Assembly: GCF_041537905.1 (NCBI RefSeq)
Contig: NZ_JBGRUO010000008.1
Location: 123,538 to 187,537, forward strand
DNA: 64,000 bases
Direction of reading: 5' to 3'
DNA from: Ruegeria_C sp041537905
Lineage (GTDB): Bacteria; Pseudomonadota; Alphaproteobacteria; Rhodobacterales; Rhodobacteraceae
Shown in pieces: positions 25,631 to 33,829 of this stretch. The notes beneath the pieces were generated by a model. The model saw nothing but the letters and a program-made list of their open reading frames with translations. It was not told the origin of the DNA and made no database searches. The translations under genes and the position numbers were made by a program. The stretch's first letter is position 1; the number at the start of each line of letters is the position of its first letter.

Positions 25631-26488
25631 GTGAAGAAGAAAAAGCGGAAATTCCCGAAACTCAATGCCTTGCTCGACCCGTTTGATGTGAAACTCATCG
25701 ACCGGATGGACGAGATGGCCGAGACCGAGCGGTTGATCGCGTTCGAGCGGCGCGGCGGGTTGACCCGTCCTGCCTATGCTCTGTCTCCGGGGATGGAGGG
25801 GTTCGATATCGCGCCTCTGGTGGCGGAATATGACGCCCATGCCGAGAGCCTGCGCGGCTTGCAGGACCCCGACCGGAACCAGACCGGCTATCTGCCCCAT
25901 AACGGCTACTACGACCGCCCGGATGCGGATGCGCTCTATCTGATGATCCGCCGCTACGCGCCCAAGCGGGTGATCGAGGTGGGTTGCGGCAACTCGACCC
26001 GCGTGACCCGGCAGGCGGTGCTGGATGGCGGGCTGCAGACGCAGATCACCGCCATTGATCCCTATCCGCGCGCCGATATCGCCCATGTGGTGGACGCGTT
26101 CGAACAGAAGCGGGTGGAAGAGGTCGATCCGGCGCTGTTTTCAACGCTGGAGGCGGGGGATGTGCTGTTTATCGATTCCAGCCATCAGGTGCGCCTTGGC
26201 AATGATGTGGCGCACCTGTTCTGCAACATCATTCCGCAACTCGCGGCGGGTGTGGTGATCCATGTGCATGATGTCTTTTTGCCTTATGAATACCCCAAGC
26301 GGTTCTTCTACGATTGTCCCTCTTGGGGTGAGCAGTACATGCTGCATGCGCTGTTGCAGGGCGGGGGGTATGAGATGCTCTGGCCCGGATATCACCTACA
26401 GCAGGATCGACCCGATGCGGTGCAGGCGCTGCCGTTCCTGCAGGGTGGGCGGGCGCAGAGCCTGTGGGTGCGCAAGCTTCAGGCGTGA
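25631..26488 (+). CDS. Class I SAM-dependent methyltransferase family protein
   Basis: A 285-residue protein with the SAM-binding motif VIEVGCGNSTRVTRQAV near residue 117, followed by the acidic strand ITAIDPYPRADI and motif VLFIDSSHQVRLGNDV. The SSH-x-x-x-x-G-N-D and IHVHDVFLPYEYP features match methyltransferase-24-type proteins acting on sugars or small molecules. The N-terminus is basic (KKKKRKFPKLNALLDP). GTG start with AGGAG about ten bases before it. It begins 68 bases after the RTX/Hint gene and is followed by a hairpin terminator. No partner in the window indicates its substrate. Confidence 0.75.
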   Translation: MKKKKRKFPKLNALLDPFDVKLIDRMDEMAETERLIAFERRGGLTRPAYALSPGMEGFDIAPLVAEYDAHAESLRGLQDPDRNQTGYLPHNGYYDRPDADALYLMIRRYAPKRVIEVGCGNSTRVTRQAVLDGGLQTQITAIDPYPRADIAHVVDAFEQKRVEEVDPALFSTLEAGDVLFIDSSHQVRLGNDVAHLFCNIIPQLAAGVVIHVHDVFLPYEYPKRFFYDCPSWGEQYMLHALLQGGGYEMLWPGYHLQQDRPDAVQALPFLQGGRAQSLWVRKLQA

Positions 26489-26497
26489 TCCAAAGGA

Positions 26498-26517
26498 GCG
26501 CCTGCGGCGCACAGTTT
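26498..26517 (+). terminator. Terminator after the methyltransferase gene
   Basis: A five-base GC stem GCGCC (26498-26502) with GGCGC (26506-26510) around a three-base loop, followed by ACAG and a run of five T. It starts ten bases beyond the stop codon. Confidence 0.55.
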
Positions 26518-26591
26518 TTGTTTGCGTTCACGCCACGCAGGCGCTGGGGCTTCGCCCCAGACCCCGCAGCGTTTTCAACCGTCGGAGCGGA

Positions 26592-27209
26592 TCAGATCAG
26601 GCGGACCTGGGTGCCGACCTGCACCAGCGGGTAAAGCTGTTCCACATGCTCGTTATAGAGGCCTATGCAGCCCGACGAGCTCATTCGTCCGATCTTGCGG
26701 GTGTCATGGGTGCCATGCACCAGATAGGCGGGCCAGCCGAGATACATGGCGCGGGTGCCCAGCGGATTGCCGGGATCGCCACCTTCGATGCGGATCGGTA
26801 GGGTCGGGTCGCGCTCGCGCATGTTGGCGGTGGGCGTCCAGCTTGGGAATTCGGTCTTGCGCACCACTTTGGTGTAGCCGCGCTTGGTCAGTTCCTCGCT
26901 CATCGGGACCGATGAGGGAAAGAGGCGATAGGTTTCGCCATCAGGACCCCAGTAATGCACCGCCCGGCTGGTGATGTCGGCCAGGAGTGCGCCGTTGCCC
27001 AGCGTGTCGAAATGATCCTGCCAGTTCTGGCGCCGGAAGGAGGAGACATTGCGGTTCACCGGCACCTGGGTGCTGATGGGTTGCTCGGTCTGCGGGAAGG
27101 CGTCGCTGCTCTGGGCGCGCAGCAGGGCCGGGGTCGCAAGTGTGGCGGCAACGCCCAACAGGGTGCCACGGCGGGTGATCTTGGAGTTGGGCAAGGGTGC
27201 CTCCATCAT
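26592..27209 (-). CDS. L,D-transpeptidase (YkuD domain)
   Basis: A 205-residue exported enzyme with a twin-arginine-like leader (ITRRGTLLGVAATLATPALLRAQ). The YkuD catalytic domain carries the active-site motif HGTHDTRKIGRMSSSGCIGL, containing the conserved His, Gly, Ser and nucleophilic Cys, near residues 167-186. These enzymes make 3-3 crosslinks in peptidoglycan or attach proteins to it. The domain ends close to the C-terminus, as is usual for short alphaproteobacterial members. The start could be the first or second Met (MMEAPLP). It lies convergent to the methyltransferase gene. Confidence 0.9.
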   Translation of the reverse strand: MMEAPLPNSKITRRGTLLGVAATLATPALLRAQSSDAFPQTEQPISTQVPVNRNVSSFRRQNWQDHFDTLGNGALLADITSRAVHYWGPDGETYRLFPSSVPMSEELTKRGYTKVVRKTEFPSWTPTANMRERDPTLPIRIEGGDPGNPLGTRAMYLGWPAYLVHGTHDTRKIGRMSSSGCIGLYNEHVEQLYPLVQVGTQVRLI

Positions 27210-27355
27210 CTGCTCAATTCTTCGCCGCGAAAATAGGGGTTCGAGGGGCGTCTGACCAGAGGGGGCTGTTGAAAACTGCGTGATTGAGGCTTGATTTGCT
27301 AAATCAGCAGGGGGTGCTGCCCGACCTGATGGCCGGACAGCATGTGATTTGGGGG

Positions 27356-28855
27356 TCAGTCCATGGGCTTGAAGTTGAACTCGCCGCCTTCCTTGATTCC
27401 GCTCGGCCAGCGCGAGGTGATGGTTTTGGTTCGGGTGTAGAACTTGAACGCGTCCGGTCCGTGCTGGTTCAGATCGCCGAAGACCGATTTCTTCCAGCCA
27501 CCGAAGGTGTGATAGGCCAGCGGTACCGGGATCGGGACGTTGATGCCGACCATGCCGATATTGATCCGGTTGGCGAAATCACGGGCGGTGTCGCCGTCGC
27601 GGGTGAAGATCGCGGTGCCATTGCCATATTCGTGGTCCATGGCGAGGCCGATCGCTTCTTCGTAGCTTTGCGCGCGCACGGTGGAGAGGACGGGGCCGAA
27701 GATCTCGGTCTTGTAGATGTCCATGTCACGGGTCACGTTGTCGAAGAGGTGCGGACCGACAAAGAAGCCGTCCTCATAGCCCTGCAAGCTGAAGTCGCGG
27801 CCATCAACCACCAGTTTCGCGCCCTGATCGACACCGGTCTGTACCAGACGCTCGATATTGGCCTTGGCGGCGGCGGTCACAACCGGGCCGTAATCCACAT
27901 CGTTGCCCGCAGTATAGGGCCCCACTTTCAGCTTTTCGATGCGCGGCACCAGCTTGTCGATCAGGCGATCGGCGGTTTCATCGCCCACCGGAACCGCGAC
28001 TGAGATCGCCATGCAGCGTTCGCCCGCCGCGCCATAACCCGCGCCGACCAGCGCGTCGGCGGCCTGATCCATATCGGCATCCGGCATCACGATCATATGG
28101 TTTTTGGCGCCACCGAAACACTGCACGCGTTTGCCCTGGGCGCAGCCGGTGCCGTAGATGTATTCGGCGATCGGGGTGGAGCCGACAAAGCCGATTGACT
28201 GGATCACCGGGTGATGCAGGATGGCGTCGACCGCCTCTTTATCACCGTTGACCACTTGCAGGATGCCCTTGGGCAGGCCAGCCTCTTCCATCAGTTCAGC
28301 CAGCATCAGCGGCACGGACGGGTCGCGCTCGGACGGTTTCAGGATGAAGGCGTTGCCGCAGACGATGGCGGGGGCGAACATCCACATCGGGATCATGGCG
28401 GGGAAGTTGAAGGGCGTGATGCCAGCCGTGACACCCAGCGCCTGGCGCATGGAGTACATGTCGATGCCGGGGCCTGCGCTGTCGGTGAACTCGCCTTTCA
28501 GAAGCTGTGGCGCGCCGATGCAATATTCGCAGACTTCAAGCCCGCGTTGAACGTCGCCCTTGGCATCGGGGACGGTTTTGCCGTGCTCGCGGCTGAGCGC
28601 CTCGGCCAGCTTGTCCATGTCGCGGTTCAGCAGATCGACAAATTTCATCATGACCCGCGCGCGGCGCTGCGGGTTGGTAGCGGCCCAGGCAGGTTGCGCT
28701 GCGGCGGCGATCTCGACGGCCTTGGCGACCTCGTCCGTGCTGGCCAGCGGCACTTTCGCCTGCACTTCGCCGGTGGCGGGGTTGAACACATCGGCAAAGC
28801 GGCCCGAGCCGCCTTTGACATGTTCACCGTTCATATAATGGGTCAGCTCCTGCAT
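27356..28855 (-). CDS. mmsA: Methylmalonate-semialdehyde dehydrogenase (CoA-acylating)
   Basis: A 499-residue ALDH-family enzyme of the MmsA/IolA group: starts MQELTHYMNGEHVKGGSGRF, has FNFPAMIPMWMFAPAI, the catalytic Cys in GAGYGAAGERCMAISVAV, and ends with the WPSGIKEGGEFNFKPMD tail typical of MmsA. It converts methylmalonate semialdehyde to propionyl-CoA in valine breakdown, or malonate semialdehyde to acetyl-CoA. GGAGG lies just before the ATG at 28855; an upstream extension of the open frame to 29134 would run across the divergent LysR gene and is not real. A LysR regulator is divergent, separated by about 100 bases. Confidence 0.95.
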   Translation of the reverse strand: MQELTHYMNGEHVKGGSGRFADVFNPATGEVQAKVPLASTDEVAKAVEIAAAAQPAWAATNPQRRARVMMKFVDLLNRDMDKLAEALSREHGKTVPDAKGDVQRGLEVCEYCIGAPQLLKGEFTDSAGPGIDMYSMRQALGVTAGITPFNFPAMIPMWMFAPAIVCGNAFILKPSERDPSVPLMLAELMEEAGLPKGILQVVNGDKEAVDAILHHPVIQSIGFVGSTPIAEYIYGTGCAQGKRVQCFGGAKNHMIVMPDADMDQAADALVGAGYGAAGERCMAISVAVPVGDETADRLIDKLVPRIEKLKVGPYTAGNDVDYGPVVTAAAKANIERLVQTGVDQGAKLVVDGRDFSLQGYEDGFFVGPHLFDNVTRDMDIYKTEIFGPVLSTVRAQSYEEAIGLAMDHEYGNGTAIFTRDGDTARDFANRINIGMVGINVPIPVPLAYHTFGGWKKSVFGDLNQHGPDAFKFYTRTKTITSRWPSGIKEGGEFNFKPMD

Positions 28856-28935
28856 GGGGTCTCCTCCGATCAGATTTGGAGGCAGGATAGGCTTGCAAAA
28901 ATCCACTGAACAGAGGCAAGATTTCAAAAAGGTTT

Positions 28936-28947
28936 TGCAAATTTGCA
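28936..28947. promoter_or_regulatory. Palindrome TGCAAATTTGCA before the LysR gene
   Basis: A perfect 12-base palindrome lies 13 bases before the LysR start in the divergent gap with mmsA. A related half-site, TTGCAAAAA, occurs near 28894. Its position fits a LysR-type autoregulatory site controlling both genes. Confidence 0.45.
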
Positions 28948-28959
28948 GAGGGGTGCGTG

Positions 28960-29856
28960 ATGGAGCCGCATTGGGACGATATGAAGGTGTTTCTGGCGGT
29001 CGCCCGCGAGGAAAGCCTGTCAGCGGCGGGGCGTATCCTGAAGATGGACCCGGCCACTGTGGGCCGCCGCATTGCCCGGCTTGAGGCGGCGCTGGAAGCT
29101 CCGCTCTTCGTGAAATCACCGCAAGGCTATGCACTGAGCGCGGCGGGCGAGCGGCTGCTGAGCCATGGCGAGCAGGCCGAGGAGGCGATGCGAGCGGCCG
29201 CAGAGGCGCTGACCGGTCCGGCCGACCGGCTGAGCGGGCAGATTCGCATCGGTGCGCCGGATGGCTGCGCCAATTATCTACTGCCGCAGGTTTGCACCCG
29301 GATCAGCGCCACCAACCCCGATCTCGATATTCAGATTCTTGCCTTGCCGCGGGTCATAAACCTGTCGCGGCGCGAAGCGGATATGGCGATCACGGTCAGC
29401 CCGCCCACGGCCGGGCAGTTGCTGGTGCAGAAGATCACCGATTATAAGCTGCATCTAGTGGCCCACCGCCGTTACCTGCGCCGCTATCCAGACATAAACG
29501 CGATTGAAGATCTGAGCGGGCACCCGATGATCGGCTATATTCCAGACATGATCTTTGACCGCGAGTTGGACTACCTGAGCGATCTTGGCATCAAGCGAGT
29601 GGCGCTGGCTTCAAATGCGGTTTCGGTGCAATTGCGTCTGGTGGCGGGAGCCACTGGCCTATGTGTGGCGCATGACTTCACGCTGCCGTCGCATGGGCGG
29701 TTGACCAAGGTGCTGCCGGACCAGATCAGCCTGACGCGCAGTTTCTATCTGGTCCGCCATCAGGGGGACCGGCGCAGCGAGCGGCTGAACCGTTTTGCCA
29801 CCGCGCTGAGCACCGGAATTCGCGACGAAGTGGCCCGGTTGGAAGGGCTGACTTGA
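28960..29856 (+). CDS. LysR family transcriptional regulator (next to mmsA)
   Basis: A 298-residue LysR-type regulator. The winged helix-turn-helix spans residues 1-62 (SLSAAGRILKMDPATVGRRIARLE) and the effector-binding domain follows with RIGAPDGCANYLLPQV near residue 90. It is transcribed away from mmsA and likely controls it, binding sites in the 100-base gap. The start could be the GTG at 28957 or the ATG at 28960; GAGGGG precedes both. Its inducer may be a valine or malonate-semialdehyde pathway compound, but this is inference. Confidence 0.88.
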   Translation: MEPHWDDMKVFLAVAREESLSAAGRILKMDPATVGRRIARLEAALEAPLFVKSPQGYALSAAGERLLSHGEQAEEAMRAAAEALTGPADRLSGQIRIGAPDGCANYLLPQVCTRISATNPDLDIQILALPRVINLSRREADMAITVSPPTAGQLLVQKITDYKLHLVAHRRYLRRYPDINAIEDLSGHPMIGYIPDMIFDRELDYLSDLGIKRVALASNAVSVQLRLVAGATGLCVAHDFTLPSHGRLTKVLPDQISLTRSFYLVRHQGDRRSERLNRFATALSTGIRDEVARLEGLT

Positions 29857-29915
29857 CAGAACGCGGCCAAGGGGCAACGCTCCGGGGATACAGGAATAAT
29901 ACCGAGGTACCGCAA

Positions 29916-30350
29916 ATGCTTGTCCAGGCAATCCTGAAATCCAAGGCCGATTCCGGCGTGGTGACCGTCAAGGCATCGACATTGGTGTCCGAAGCGGCAC
30001 AGGTTCTGGCCGAGAAACGTATCGGCACGGTGATGGTCTCTGATGATGGGGAAACGCCGGACGGCATCCTGTCGGAGCGCGACATCGTGCGGGAACTTGG
30101 CGCCAGCGGCAGCGGGTGTCTGAACCAGCCAGTAAGCGCATACATGACCAGCGACCTCGTCACCTGCACCCGCGATTCCAGCGTTCAGGGCATTCTGGAG
30201 CAGATGACCGAAGGGCGGTTCCGCCACATGCCGGTTGTCGAGGATGGCAAGCTGATCGGTATCGTGACGCTGGGGGATGTGGTCAAGGCGCAATTGTCTG
30301 AACTGGCGATGGAAAAGGACGCGCTTCAGGGCATGATCATGGGGCACTGA
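29916..30350 (+). CDS. CBS-domain protein
   Basis: A 144-residue protein made of two tandem CBS motifs: residues about 10-65 (VKASTLVSEAAQVLAEKRIGTVMVSDDG) and 77-130 (MTSDLVTCTRDSSVQGILEQMTEGRFRHMPVV), each ending in the G-I/V-x-x-x-x-x-D region (GILSERDIVREL; GIVTLGDVVKAQL). Such pairs bind adenine nucleotides and act as sensors; no catalytic domain is fused. GAGGT precedes the ATG at 29916; an upstream ATG-like start at 29853 is unlikely. It lies 70 bases before coaD. Confidence 0.88.
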   Translation: MLVQAILKSKADSGVVTVKASTLVSEAAQVLAEKRIGTVMVSDDGETPDGILSERDIVRELGASGSGCLNQPVSAYMTSDLVTCTRDSSVQGILEQMTEGRFRHMPVVEDGKLIGIVTLGDVVKAQLSELAMEKDALQGMIMGH

Positions 30351-30419
30351 ATTGGCGTATTGCGCTCAGGGGCCGCATGTGGTTCTTTGCCGCGCAATTT
30401 TGTTGCGCAAAGGCCTGCC

Positions 30420-30914
30420 ATGAGAACTGCTTTATATCCCGGAACCTTTGATCCCATCACTTTGGGCCATGTCGATATCATCCGCCGGGCGGCTCTGATG
30501 GTGGATCGGCTGGTGATCGGGGTGGCGATCAACCGCGACAAGGGGCCTCTGTTCACGCTGGAAGAGCGCGTCGCCATGATCGAGGCGGAATGTGCCACGC
30601 TCAGCCAGCAGACCGGCGCTGAAATCGTGGCGCATCCGTTTGAAAACCTGCTGATCGATTGCGCGCGGGATGTTGGGGCCCAGACCATTGTGCGCGGACT
30701 GCGCGCTGTGGCGGATTTCGAGTATGAATATCAGATGGTTGGCATGAACCGGGCACTGGATGACACGATCGAGACCGTGTTTCTGATGGCGGATCTGCGG
30801 CATCAGGCGATCGCCTCGAAACTGGTCAAGGAAATCGCGCGGCTGGGCGGAGATGTCTCGAAATTCGTGCCGCCCCGCGTCAAGACCGCGCTGGACGAAC
30901 GGCTGGCGCGCTGA
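30420..30914 (+). CDS. coaD: Phosphopantetheine adenylyltransferase
   Basis: A 164-residue enzyme that joins ATP and 4'-phosphopantetheine to dephospho-CoA in CoA synthesis. The nucleotidyltransferase motif is YPGTFDPITLGHVDII near residues 6-21 (T/HxGH), with IVRGLRAVADFEYEYQM in the middle and SKLVKEIARLGGDVSKFVPP at the end, where relatives have ISSS. Length is the family norm. The ATG at 30420 starts exactly at the expected MRTALYPG. Confidence 0.97.
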   Translation: MRTALYPGTFDPITLGHVDIIRRAALMVDRLVIGVAINRDKGPLFTLEERVAMIEAECATLSQQTGAEIVAHPFENLLIDCARDVGAQTIVRGLRAVADFEYEYQMVGMNRALDDTIETVFLMADLRHQAIASKLVKEIARLGGDVSKFVPPRVKTALDERLAR

Positions 30915-30926
30915 TCGCCCCGGCTG

Positions 30927-31241
30927 GTGTCCGTGACCGAGAGCTGGACCCGCATCCACACCCGCGCGGCCTTTTGCGCCTTCATCGCAGATTGCCGCTT
31001 CGAGGGGCCGGGCTTGCGCTTTGTAATCCATCAGGACGGACGTCTGGACGGAACCGCGGAGGGCGTCGCATTTGAGGGGAGTTGGGAATGGAAGCAGGGC
31101 TGTTTCTGCCGTATCCTGAATCACCCGGATACGCCCGGGGAACGTGAGTGCGAGATCATCGAAACGCGCGGCGCTCAGATGCGCTATACGCGGGATGGGG
31201 GGCAGTGCGACGCCCATGTGGTACGCAAGGTCCCGCTCTGA
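30927..31241 (+). CDS. Hypothetical protein, about 104 residues
   Basis: A small soluble protein with GTG starts at 30927 or 30933 (MSVTESWTRI). Visible features are CAFIADCRFEGPGLRFVIHQDG, FEGSWEWKQGCFCRIL and CEIIETRGAQMRYTRDGG, a compact alternating pattern of strands with four cysteines. No signal peptide is present. I do not recognise a named family with confidence; similar short beta-rich proteins occur beside coaD in Rhodobacteraceae. Its stop is 13 bases from coaD's start side of the same operon direction, so it is probably cotranscribed with coaD. Confidence 0.6.
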   Translation: MSVTESWTRIHTRAAFCAFIADCRFEGPGLRFVIHQDGRLDGTAEGVAFEGSWEWKQGCFCRILNHPDTPGERECEIIETRGAQMRYTRDGGQCDAHVVRKVPL

Positions 31242-31244
31242 CCC

Positions 31245-31388
31245 TCAGCGCCAGAAGGCCAGCCATTGCAGCAGATCATATAGTTTGCGGCCCAGAAACA
31301 GAAGATGCTCGGTCCCGTACAGCATGACATTCCCGGCCAAGGCGACCAGCAGGAGACCCGCAAGCCAAATGGCGATCTGATTTGTCAT
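31245..31388 (-). CDS. Small single-helix membrane protein, 47 residues
   Basis: This short gene was found by hand. The minus-strand frame from ATG at 31388 to TGA at 31245 encodes a 47-residue peptide starting MTNQIAIWLAGLLLVALAGN, with one strong transmembrane helix (about residues 5-25), then YGTEHLLFLGRKLYDLLQWL and a basic end. GGGAG lies seven bases before the ATG. It is just downstream of gap, beyond the hairpin at 31406-31440, so it may have its own start site or depend on readthrough. Function is unknown. Confidence 0.6.
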   Translation of the reverse strand: MTNQIAIWLAGLLLVALAGNVMLYGTEHLLFLGRKLYDLLQWLAFWR

Positions 31389-31405
31389 TAAGGCTCCCGG
31401 AATGC

Positions 31406-31442
31406 AAAACGCCCGCCCAGATAACCTGAGCGGGCGTTTTTT
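31406..31442. terminator. Bidirectional terminator after gap
   Basis: An 11-base perfect stem, AAAACGCCCGC (31406-31416) with GCGGGCGTTTT (31430-31440), encloses a 13-base loop. T-runs flank it on both strands (TTTTTT rightward, TTTT leftward). It begins 18 bases past the gap stop codon and is a strong terminator for that leftward transcript. Confidence 0.85.
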
Positions 31443-31460
31443 CTCAAGTGCTTAATAGGT

Positions 31461-32462
31461 TCAATTCAAGCGACCCATGGCGACTGCGACATCTGCCATG
31501 CGGACCGAAAAGCCCCATTCATTGTCATACCAGGCCAGCACCCGCACCATGCGCTTGTCGACCACGCGGGTTTGATCGGGCGCAAAGATCGAGCTTTCCT
31601 CGGAATGGTTGAAATCGACCGAAACCAGCGGCGCGGGCTCATAGCCCAACACGCGCGACATCGGACCCCGCGCGGCTTCGGCGACGATGGCGTTCACCTC
31701 TTCGCGGGTCACGTCGCGCGAGGCGCGGAAGGTCAGATCAACAGCCGAGACATTGGGCGTCGGCACGCGAATGGCGGACCCGTCCAACCGGCCCTTAAGG
31801 TTGGGCAACACCTCACCCAGCGCCTTGGCGGCCCCGGTTGAGGTCGGGATCATTGCCATCGCGGCAGCGCGGGCGCGGTAGAGGTCCTCATGGCGGCGGT
31901 CCAGCGTCGGCTGGTCGCCGGTATAGGCGTGGATCGTGGTCATGATGCCATGCTCGATCCCGATGGCGCGGTCCAGCACCTTGGCCAGCGGGGCCAGGCA
32001 GTTGGTGGTGCAGGACCCGTTCGAGATCATCCGGTCTTCGGGCGTCAGCGTTTCGTCGTTCACGCCATAGACGATGGTCTTGTCCACATTCTTGCCCGGC
32101 GCCGACAGCAGCACCTTCTGTGCGCCGCGCTCGAAATGGGTCTTGGCCTTGAGACCGTCATTGAACTTGCCGGTGCATTCCAGCACCACGTCGCAACCTT
32201 CCCAGTCCAGCTGGCCCATGTCATAGGTCGAGAACATCTGCATCGGGCCGCGGCCCAGATCCATGGTTTTCTCGTCGATGATGATGTCGCGGGGGAAGCG
32301 GCCATGGATGCTGTCATATTTCAACAGATGTGCCGAGGTTTCCAGCGGGCCGGTGGCGTTGACCTTGATCACTTCGATATCGTTACGGCTGGATGCCGCG
32401 ATATGGGACAGGGTGCAGCGGCCGATGCGACCGAACCCGTTGATACCTACTTTGATGGTCAT
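31461..32462 (-). CDS. gap: Type I glyceraldehyde-3-phosphate dehydrogenase
   Basis: A 333-residue NAD-dependent GAPDH that interconverts glyceraldehyde-3-phosphate and 1,3-bisphosphoglycerate. It starts MTIKVGINGFGRIGR (NAD fold), has the catalytic Cys in SNGSCTTNCLAPLAKVL near residue 152, and ends with the WYDNEWGFSVRM segment. The ATG at 32462 is correct for the family; an upstream frame extension is not needed. It is followed by an intrinsic terminator. A cluster of GCGC-core inverted repeats sits upstream between it and the DUF808 gene; this resembles control by a LacI-type central-carbon repressor. Confidence 0.97.
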   Translation of the reverse strand: MTIKVGINGFGRIGRCTLSHIAASSRNDIEVIKVNATGPLETSAHLLKYDSIHGRFPRDIIIDEKTMDLGRGPMQMFSTYDMGQLDWEGCDVVLECTGKFNDGLKAKTHFERGAQKVLLSAPGKNVDKTIVYGVNDETLTPEDRMISNGSCTTNCLAPLAKVLDRAIGIEHGIMTTIHAYTGDQPTLDRRHEDLYRARAAAMAMIPTSTGAAKALGEVLPNLKGRLDGSAIRVPTPNVSAVDLTFRASRDVTREEVNAIVAEAARGPMSRVLGYEPAPLVSVDFNHSEESSIFAPDQTRVVDKRMVRVLAWYDNEWGFSVRMADVAVAMGRLN

Positions 32463-32546
32463 ATGTAACTCCGACGACGTGTAACTTGCTGCCATATAGC
32501 CAGACGTGACCTTCAGGTGAAGGGCAAAAAGTCAACAAAACGAGAC

Positions 32547-32592
32547 TGTTAGCGCAAACCAGCCCCGATTGCGCTAACGCTTGTGCTAACAG
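32547..32592. promoter_or_regulatory. Three tandem LacI-type operator-like sites between gap and the DUF808 gene
   Basis: TGTTAGCGCAA (from 32547), TTGCGCTAAC (32569-32578) and TTGTGCTAACAG (32581-32592) share one half-site. The first and second are exact inverted copies over ten bases (GTTAGCGCAA/TTGCGCTAAC). Their centres are about 19 and 12 bases apart. The GTTAGCGC core is of the TTAGCGCTAA type that I recall for the LacI-family regulator CceR of Rhodobacter sphaeroides, which controls central carbon genes. The factor here is inferred. Confidence 0.5.
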
Positions 32593-32640
32593 TGTGAACA
32601 GATAACCTGCCTGCGGTCGGATTGATCAGGAGAATCGGAC

Positions 32641-33606
32641 ATGAGCGGATTATTGGCCTTGCTGGACGACGTGGCAGGCATCGCCAAAGTGGCGGCGACC
32701 TCGGTCGATGATGTGGTCGCTGCGGCGGGCAAGGCGGGGGCCAAAACGGCGGGCGTGATCATCGACGATGCCGCCGTGACGCCGAAATACGTTCAGGGCT
32801 TTGCGCCTGCCCGAGAGTTGCCGATCATCTGGCGCATCGCGCGTGGATCGGTGTTCAACAAGCTCGTTCTGTTGCTTCCTGTGGCGCTGCTGCTGGCCAA
32901 TTTCGCGCCCTGGCTGATCACGCCCTTGCTGATGATCGGCGGGTCTTACCTGTGTTTTGAGGGCGCGGAGAAGATCTTCCACCTGCTGTTCCCGCATGGC
33001 AGTCACGTCATCGACGAGGACATGAAGGAGCGCGATCCCGGCCATCTGGAGGAGCAGAAGGTCAGAGGCGCAATCAAGACCGACTTCATCCTGTCCGCCG
33101 AAATCATGACCATCGCCCTCGCCGCCATTGAGGCCCCCAATGTCTGGATGCAGGGCGCCACACTGGCGGTTGTGGGTCTTGGCGTGACGGTTGCGGTCTA
33201 CGGCTCTGTCGCGCTGATCGTGAAGATGGACGATGTGGGTCTCTACATGGCGAAGAACGCCCCAACGCTCATCGGGCGCGGGCTGGGGCGGGGGCTGGTC
33301 AAGGCGATGCCCGGCGTGATGAAGACGCTGTCCATCGTCGGCACCGCCGCCATGCTCTGGGTCGGCGGGTCCATCGTGATCCACGGGATGGAGGTGCTGG
33401 GCTTCGGCTGGCTGGGCCAACACATCCACGACTGGGCTTATGCGCTGGGGCATATGCTGTCCGAACAGTGGACAGGCGCGGTTGAATGGGTGTCCAAGGC
33501 CACGATGGACGGCATCTTTGGTCTGGCCTGGGGCTTTGTTCTGATCCCGGTCGCGACCAAGGTGATCGGGCCGGTTATGGGTGCGTTCTCTGGGAAGTCT
33601 GCTTAG
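32641..33606 (+). CDS. DUF808 family inner-membrane protein (YedI-like)
   Basis: A 321-residue membrane protein with the DUF808 opening SGLLALLDDVAGIAKVAATS followed by DDAAVTPKYVQGFAPARELPIIWRIARGS, several hydrophobic helices (about residues 75-100, 140-165, 170-190, 225-245 and 290-310), and the HLEEQKVRGAIKTDFILSAEIM loop that is strongly conserved in the family. YedI-like proteins have no proven function. It is divergent from gap and shares the operator-rich gap of 178 bases. A GGAG ribosome-binding site precedes the ATG. Confidence 0.88.
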   Translation: MSGLLALLDDVAGIAKVAATSVDDVVAAAGKAGAKTAGVIIDDAAVTPKYVQGFAPARELPIIWRIARGSVFNKLVLLLPVALLLANFAPWLITPLLMIGGSYLCFEGAEKIFHLLFPHGSHVIDEDMKERDPGHLEEQKVRGAIKTDFILSAEIMTIALAAIEAPNVWMQGATLAVVGLGVTVAVYGSVALIVKMDDVGLYMAKNAPTLIGRGLGRGLVKAMPGVMKTLSIVGTAAMLWVGGSIVIHGMEVLGFGWLGQHIHDWAYALGHMLSEQWTGAVEWVSKATMDGIFGLAWGFVLIPVATKVIGPVMGAFSGKSA

Positions 33607-33829
33607 TGCTGGATATGTTTGATAACTATCATGACTAAAAGGTTGGACATAAGCCGAATACGCCAAGATGCCTGCCAAATATAGGCGCAAAGTACATCAA
33701 TGAATGCTCAATAAAGCAGAAGTTGAATGGTCAAGACCGATAACCCGACAGCGCCGCCACGCAACTCGGCGTTGAAGCTGCATTGAGAAGGTAAACACCA
33801 TGTTCCTTCGAAAAGGAAAAAACTGACAC

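Noticed and set aside
26544..26560. CTGGGGCTTCGCCCCAG hairpin
   Set aside because: A common GC-rich intergenic hairpin in this group; it lacks a T-run and lies where the convergent L,D-transpeptidase and methyltransferase transcripts end.
27236..27355. GGGCTGTTGAAAACTG stretch resembling an insertion sequence end
   Set aside because: Only one possible end is seen, with no transposase, partner inverted repeat or target duplication; it could equally be the region after mmsA.
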